40,603 nucleotides of DNA, from contig JAKUTK010000045.1 in assembly GCA_022448005.1 (NCBI GenBank), positions 1-40,603 of the forward strand, written 5' to 3'. Positions 38,556 to 40,603 of the stretch are shown here, piece after piece. A program made the position numbers and the translations under genes. The DNA is from Pseudomonas sp. (GTDB taxonomy: Bacteria > Pseudomonadota > Gammaproteobacteria > Pseudomonadales > Pseudomonadaceae). The number at the start of each line of letters is the position of its first letter. Position 1 is the stretch's first letter. The notes under the pieces were generated by a model. That model had not been told where the DNA came from. It worked only from the letters and a program-made list of their open reading frames with translations, and did no database searches.

Positions 38556-39713
38556 ATGACTATCACCACCTTCGTGCACCGGCTGTTCCTCCTAACCGTG
38601 CTGGCCGTAGCGCCCACCGCCTGGGCCGAGCCGATCATTCCGTCACCGCCACAGCTGGCGGCCAAATCCTACGTCCTGATGGACGCCGCCAGCGGCAAGG
38701 TCCTGGTCGAGAATGCCGGGGATGAGCGCCTGCCGCCGGCCAGCCTGACCAAGCTGATGACGGCTTACATCGCCACGCTGGAAATCAAGAAGGGTCAGAT
38801 CTCCGAAAGCGACATGGTGACCGTCAGCGAAAAAGCCTGGCGCACTGGCGGCTCGCGGATGTTCATCCAGGTCAATACGCAGGTTTCGGTGGACGATCTG
38901 CTGCACGGCATCATTATCCAGTCCGGTAACGACGCCAGCGTGGCGATGGCTGAGCATATCGCCGGTAGCGAAGAGGCCTTCGCCGACCTCATGAACAGCA
39001 CAGCGCAGCGGTTGGGCATGAGCAATACGCACTTCATGAATGCCACCGGGCTGCCTCATCCAGAGCATTATTCGTCCGCTGCCGACATGGCCAAGCTGGC
39101 TCGCGCGATCATCCATGAGGATCCCGCGCACTACGGCATTTATGCGCAAAAGGAGTTCTTCTGGAACAACATCAAGCAGCCGAATCGCAACCTTCTACTG
39201 TGGCGTGACAAAACCGTCGACGGCCTTAAGACCGGCCACACTGAAGAGGCTGGCTACTGCCTGGTAGCTTCTGCAGTGCGTGATGACATGCGTCTGATCA
39301 CCGCTGTTTTCGGCACCACTAGCGAGCAGGCGCGTGCCGCCGAGACGCAGAAGCTGCTGACCTATGGCTTCCGCTTCTTCGAGACCCGAACCTTCTATCA
39401 GAAAGGTGTTGAGCTGGCGACGTCCCGTGTCTGGAAGGGCCAGCAGGACCAGGTGAGCGCCGGGCTTGCCAATGATCTGACCATGACCCTGCCGCGCGGG
39501 CAGATGGACAAGCTGCAGGCCGGCCTGACCTTTAACCCCGAACTCACGGCGCCAATCCAGCAGGGTGATGTGGTTGGCAAGGTTGAGGTCAGTCTCGATG
39601 GACAGTTGGTGCAAAGCACCGATCTGATTGCACTGCAGACCGTGGAAGAAGGTGGGCTGTTCAGCCGTCTGTGGGATAGCATTCAGCTGTTCTTCTTCAA
39701 TCTCTTCAACTGA
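38556..39713 (+). CDS. dacC: D-alanyl-D-alanine carboxypeptidase (PBP5/6 type)
   Basis: A periplasmic low-molecular-weight PBP that trims the terminal D-Ala of pentapeptides; 385 residues. The signal peptide is cleaved at AWAEP (about residue 24). Active-site motifs are S63LTK66, S123GN125 and K225TG227. The C-terminal beta domain ends in an amphipathic helix (FSRLWDSIQLFFFNLFN) that anchors the enzyme to the inner membrane. I use ATG 38556 (upstream GAGAG), not the longer frame from 38529, because the signal peptide then begins at MTITTFVH. The name dacC follows P. aeruginosa usage; dacA is the enterobacterial equivalent. It closes the elongation block before ybeD-lipB. Confidence 0.95.
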   Translation: MTITTFVHRLFLLTVLAVAPTAWAEPIIPSPPQLAAKSYVLMDAASGKVLVENAGDERLPPASLTKLMTAYIATLEIKKGQISESDMVTVSEKAWRTGGSRMFIQVNTQVSVDDLLHGIIIQSGNDASVAMAEHIAGSEEAFADLMNSTAQRLGMSNTHFMNATGLPHPEHYSSAADMAKLARAIIHEDPAHYGIYAQKEFFWNNIKQPNRNLLLWRDKTVDGLKTGHTEEAGYCLVASAVRDDMRLITAVFGTTSEQARAAETQKLLTYGFRFFETRTFYQKGVELATSRVWKGQQDQVSAGLANDLTMTLPRGQMDKLQAGLTFNPELTAPIQQGDVVGKVEVSLDGQLVQSTDLIALQTVEEGGLFSRLWDSIQLFFFNLFN

Positions 39714-39721
39714 CCTCTTGA

Positions 39722-39755
39722 GCGCGCCCAGGCTACCCGTCGGGCGCGCCCTTTG
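39722..39755 (+). terminator. GC-rich hairpin after dacC
   Basis: A perfect 8-bp stem (GCGCGCCC at 39722-39729 with GGGCGCGC at 39742-39749) and a 12-nt loop, followed by CCTTT. It begins 8 bp after the dacC stop and ends 20 bp before the next start. The T tract is short, so termination may be partial, allowing some read-through to ybeD-lipB. Confidence 0.55.
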
Positions 39756-39775
39756 CGGATCATGAGTCCGTTGCC

Positions 39776-40060
39776 ATGACTGAAAGTAAAAGCGAAACAC
39801 AGCCGCCGAAAATCGAATTTCCCTGCGAGCGTTATCCGATCAAAGTAATCGGAGATGCGGGGGAGGGCTTCAGCGACACGGTGGTCGAGGTGATCCGTCG
39901 GCATGCGCCGGATTTTGACGAAACCACTCTGGTGACTCGAGACAGTCGCAACGGGCGGTTTCTGTCCGTGCAGGTCTTGATCACCGCCACCAGCGTCGAT
40001 CAGCTGCAGGCGATCCATGTCGATCTGCGCGCTACCGGGCGTGTGCACATGGTGCTGTGA
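39776..40060 (+). CDS. ybeD: YbeD-like DUF493 protein
   Basis: A 94-residue cytoplasmic ACT-like ferredoxin-fold protein of the YbeD/DUF493 family. Typical stretches are [18 protein letters not shown] near residue 10 and [18 protein letters not shown] near 61, with the C-terminus TGRVHMVL. Its role is unknown, although conservation next to lipB suggests a link to lipoate metabolism or a regulatory function. The TGA overlaps the lipB start by one base, giving coupling. It is separated from dacC by a hairpin. Confidence 0.93.
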   Translation: MTESKSETQPPKIEFPCERYPIKVIGDAGEGFSDTVVEVIRRHAPDFDETTLVTRDSRNGRFLSVQVLITATSVDQLQAIHVDLRATGRVHMVL

Positions 40061-40603
40061 TGAGCGGCGAGCCCGCCAATCCGGTCTTGGGTGCTAGCTC
40101 TGTGGTAGATGATGCCCCAACGATGAGTGGCCCCTCGCTGGTGGTGCGCGAGCTCGGCCTGGTGGACTATCCGATCGCCTGGCAAGCCATGCAGCGCTTT
40201 ACCAACGAACGGCTGCCGGACACCGTTGACGAGATCTGGTTGCTACAGCATCCACGGGTATTTACTCAAGGGCAGGCCGGCAAGCCGGAGCACTTGCTGT
40301 TACCAGGTGATATTCCTGTAGTTCAGGCCGATCGGGGCGGACAGGTGACCTACCATGGTCCTGGGCAGCTGGTGTGCTATTTGATGCTGGATGTCCGGCG
40401 GCTGGGCTTCGGTGTGCGCGAGCTGGTCAGCCGGATCGAGCTTAGCTTGATTGATCTGCTTGCCAGCTACGGTGTAGACGCCTTGGCCAAGCCCGATGCG
40501 CCTGGCGTGTACGTTAATGGCGCCAAGATCGCCTCTCTCGGCCTACGCATCCGTAACGGCCGCTCGTTCCACGGTCTGGCGCTAAATGTGGACATGGACC
40601 TCG
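40060..40603 (+). CDS. lipB: octanoyl-[acyl carrier protein]-protein octanoyltransferase LipB (cut by window end)
   Basis: The frame is open from ATG 40060 to the window end (181 codons seen), so the 3' part is missing. LipB moves octanoyl groups from ACP to the E2 and H proteins that LipA then converts to lipoyl. The signature [14 protein letters not shown] is visible near residue 94, and [13 protein letters not shown] near 150 contains the likely catalytic Lys; the catalytic Cys lies beyond the window. ATG 40060 overlaps the ybeD stop (TGATG). An in-frame ATG at 40123 gives a protein closer to the usual family start ([12 protein letters not shown]) and is a real alternative. lipA would be expected downstream. 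Confidence 0.93.
   Translation, partial: MSGEPANPVLGASSVVDDAPTMSGPSLVVRELGLVDYPIAWQAMQRFTNERLPDTVDEIWLLQHPRVFTQGQAGKPEHLLLPGDIPVVQADRGGQVTYHGPGQLVCYLMLDVRRLGFGVRELVSRIELSLIDLLASYGVDALAKPDAPGVYVNGAKIASLGLRIRNGRSFHGLALNVDMDL

Overview
The window is high-GC gammaproteobacterial DNA and reads as ordinary chromosome of a Pseudomonadaceae member, most likely the Stutzerimonas/Pseudomonas stutzeri group or a close relative. The signs are a fimX/fimW pair, a rhodanese with the Azotobacter-type CQTHHR loop, a parE/parC pair with Pseudomonas numbering, and gene order matching my memory of P. aeruginosa (cpdA-yqiA-parE-..-parC, then serB, fimX, psd, rhdA, motAB, rsgA, orn; and later proA-nadD-rsfS-rlmH-pbpA-rodA-sltB1-rlpA-dacC-ybeD-lipB). 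No search was run, so the genus call is inference. I see no rRNA, tRNA, IS element, prophage or CRISPR array. Every gene except the two cut by the window ends looks intact.

Layout. 1-7.7 kb (+): the end of cpdA, yqiA, both topoisomerase IV subunits with two small exported or membrane-anchored proteins between them (overlapping stops and starts), then a lone PqiC-like lipoprotein. 7.9-12.1 kb: a YtjB/Smp-like two-TM protein (-) divergent from serB (+), then an alcohol dehydrogenase (-) convergent with serB across strong hairpins. 12.2-19.6 kb (-): an HDOD protein, rhdA, psd, fimW and fimX, so lipid synthesis sits beside two c-di-GMP/type IV pilus proteins. 19.8-24.2 kb: motAB (+), rsgA (-), a membrane methyltransferase (+) and orn (+).

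24.3-30.4 kb is the most accessory-looking part: an SDR-like protein, a MORN-repeat/caspase-like (C13) lipoprotein and a MaoC-type hydratase (all -), then a cidA/lrgA-lrgB-LON-domain operon (+) and a DedA-PAP2 fusion (-). 30.6-40.6 kb (+) is the conserved cell-elongation cluster: proA, nadD, rsfS, rlmH, PBP2, RodA, lytic transglycosylase SltB1, RlpA, PBP5/6-type carboxypeptidase, the YbeD-like protein and the start of lipB.

Themes. Envelope building and remodelling (PBP2/RodA/SltB1/RlpA/DacC, Psd, DedA-PAP2, LrgAB, lipoproteins) and surface/motility signalling (FimX, FimW, MotAB, HDOD, Orn as the enzyme that finishes pGpG breakdown, CpdA for cAMP) dominate. The best candidates for undescribed biology are the MORN-caspase lipoprotein (25058-26659), the YtjB-like protein with an apparently degenerate cyclase domain (7979-9526), the membrane-embedded methyltransferase next to orn (22863-23672), and the hairpin-rich motA leader that lacks a Shine-Dalgarno sequence.
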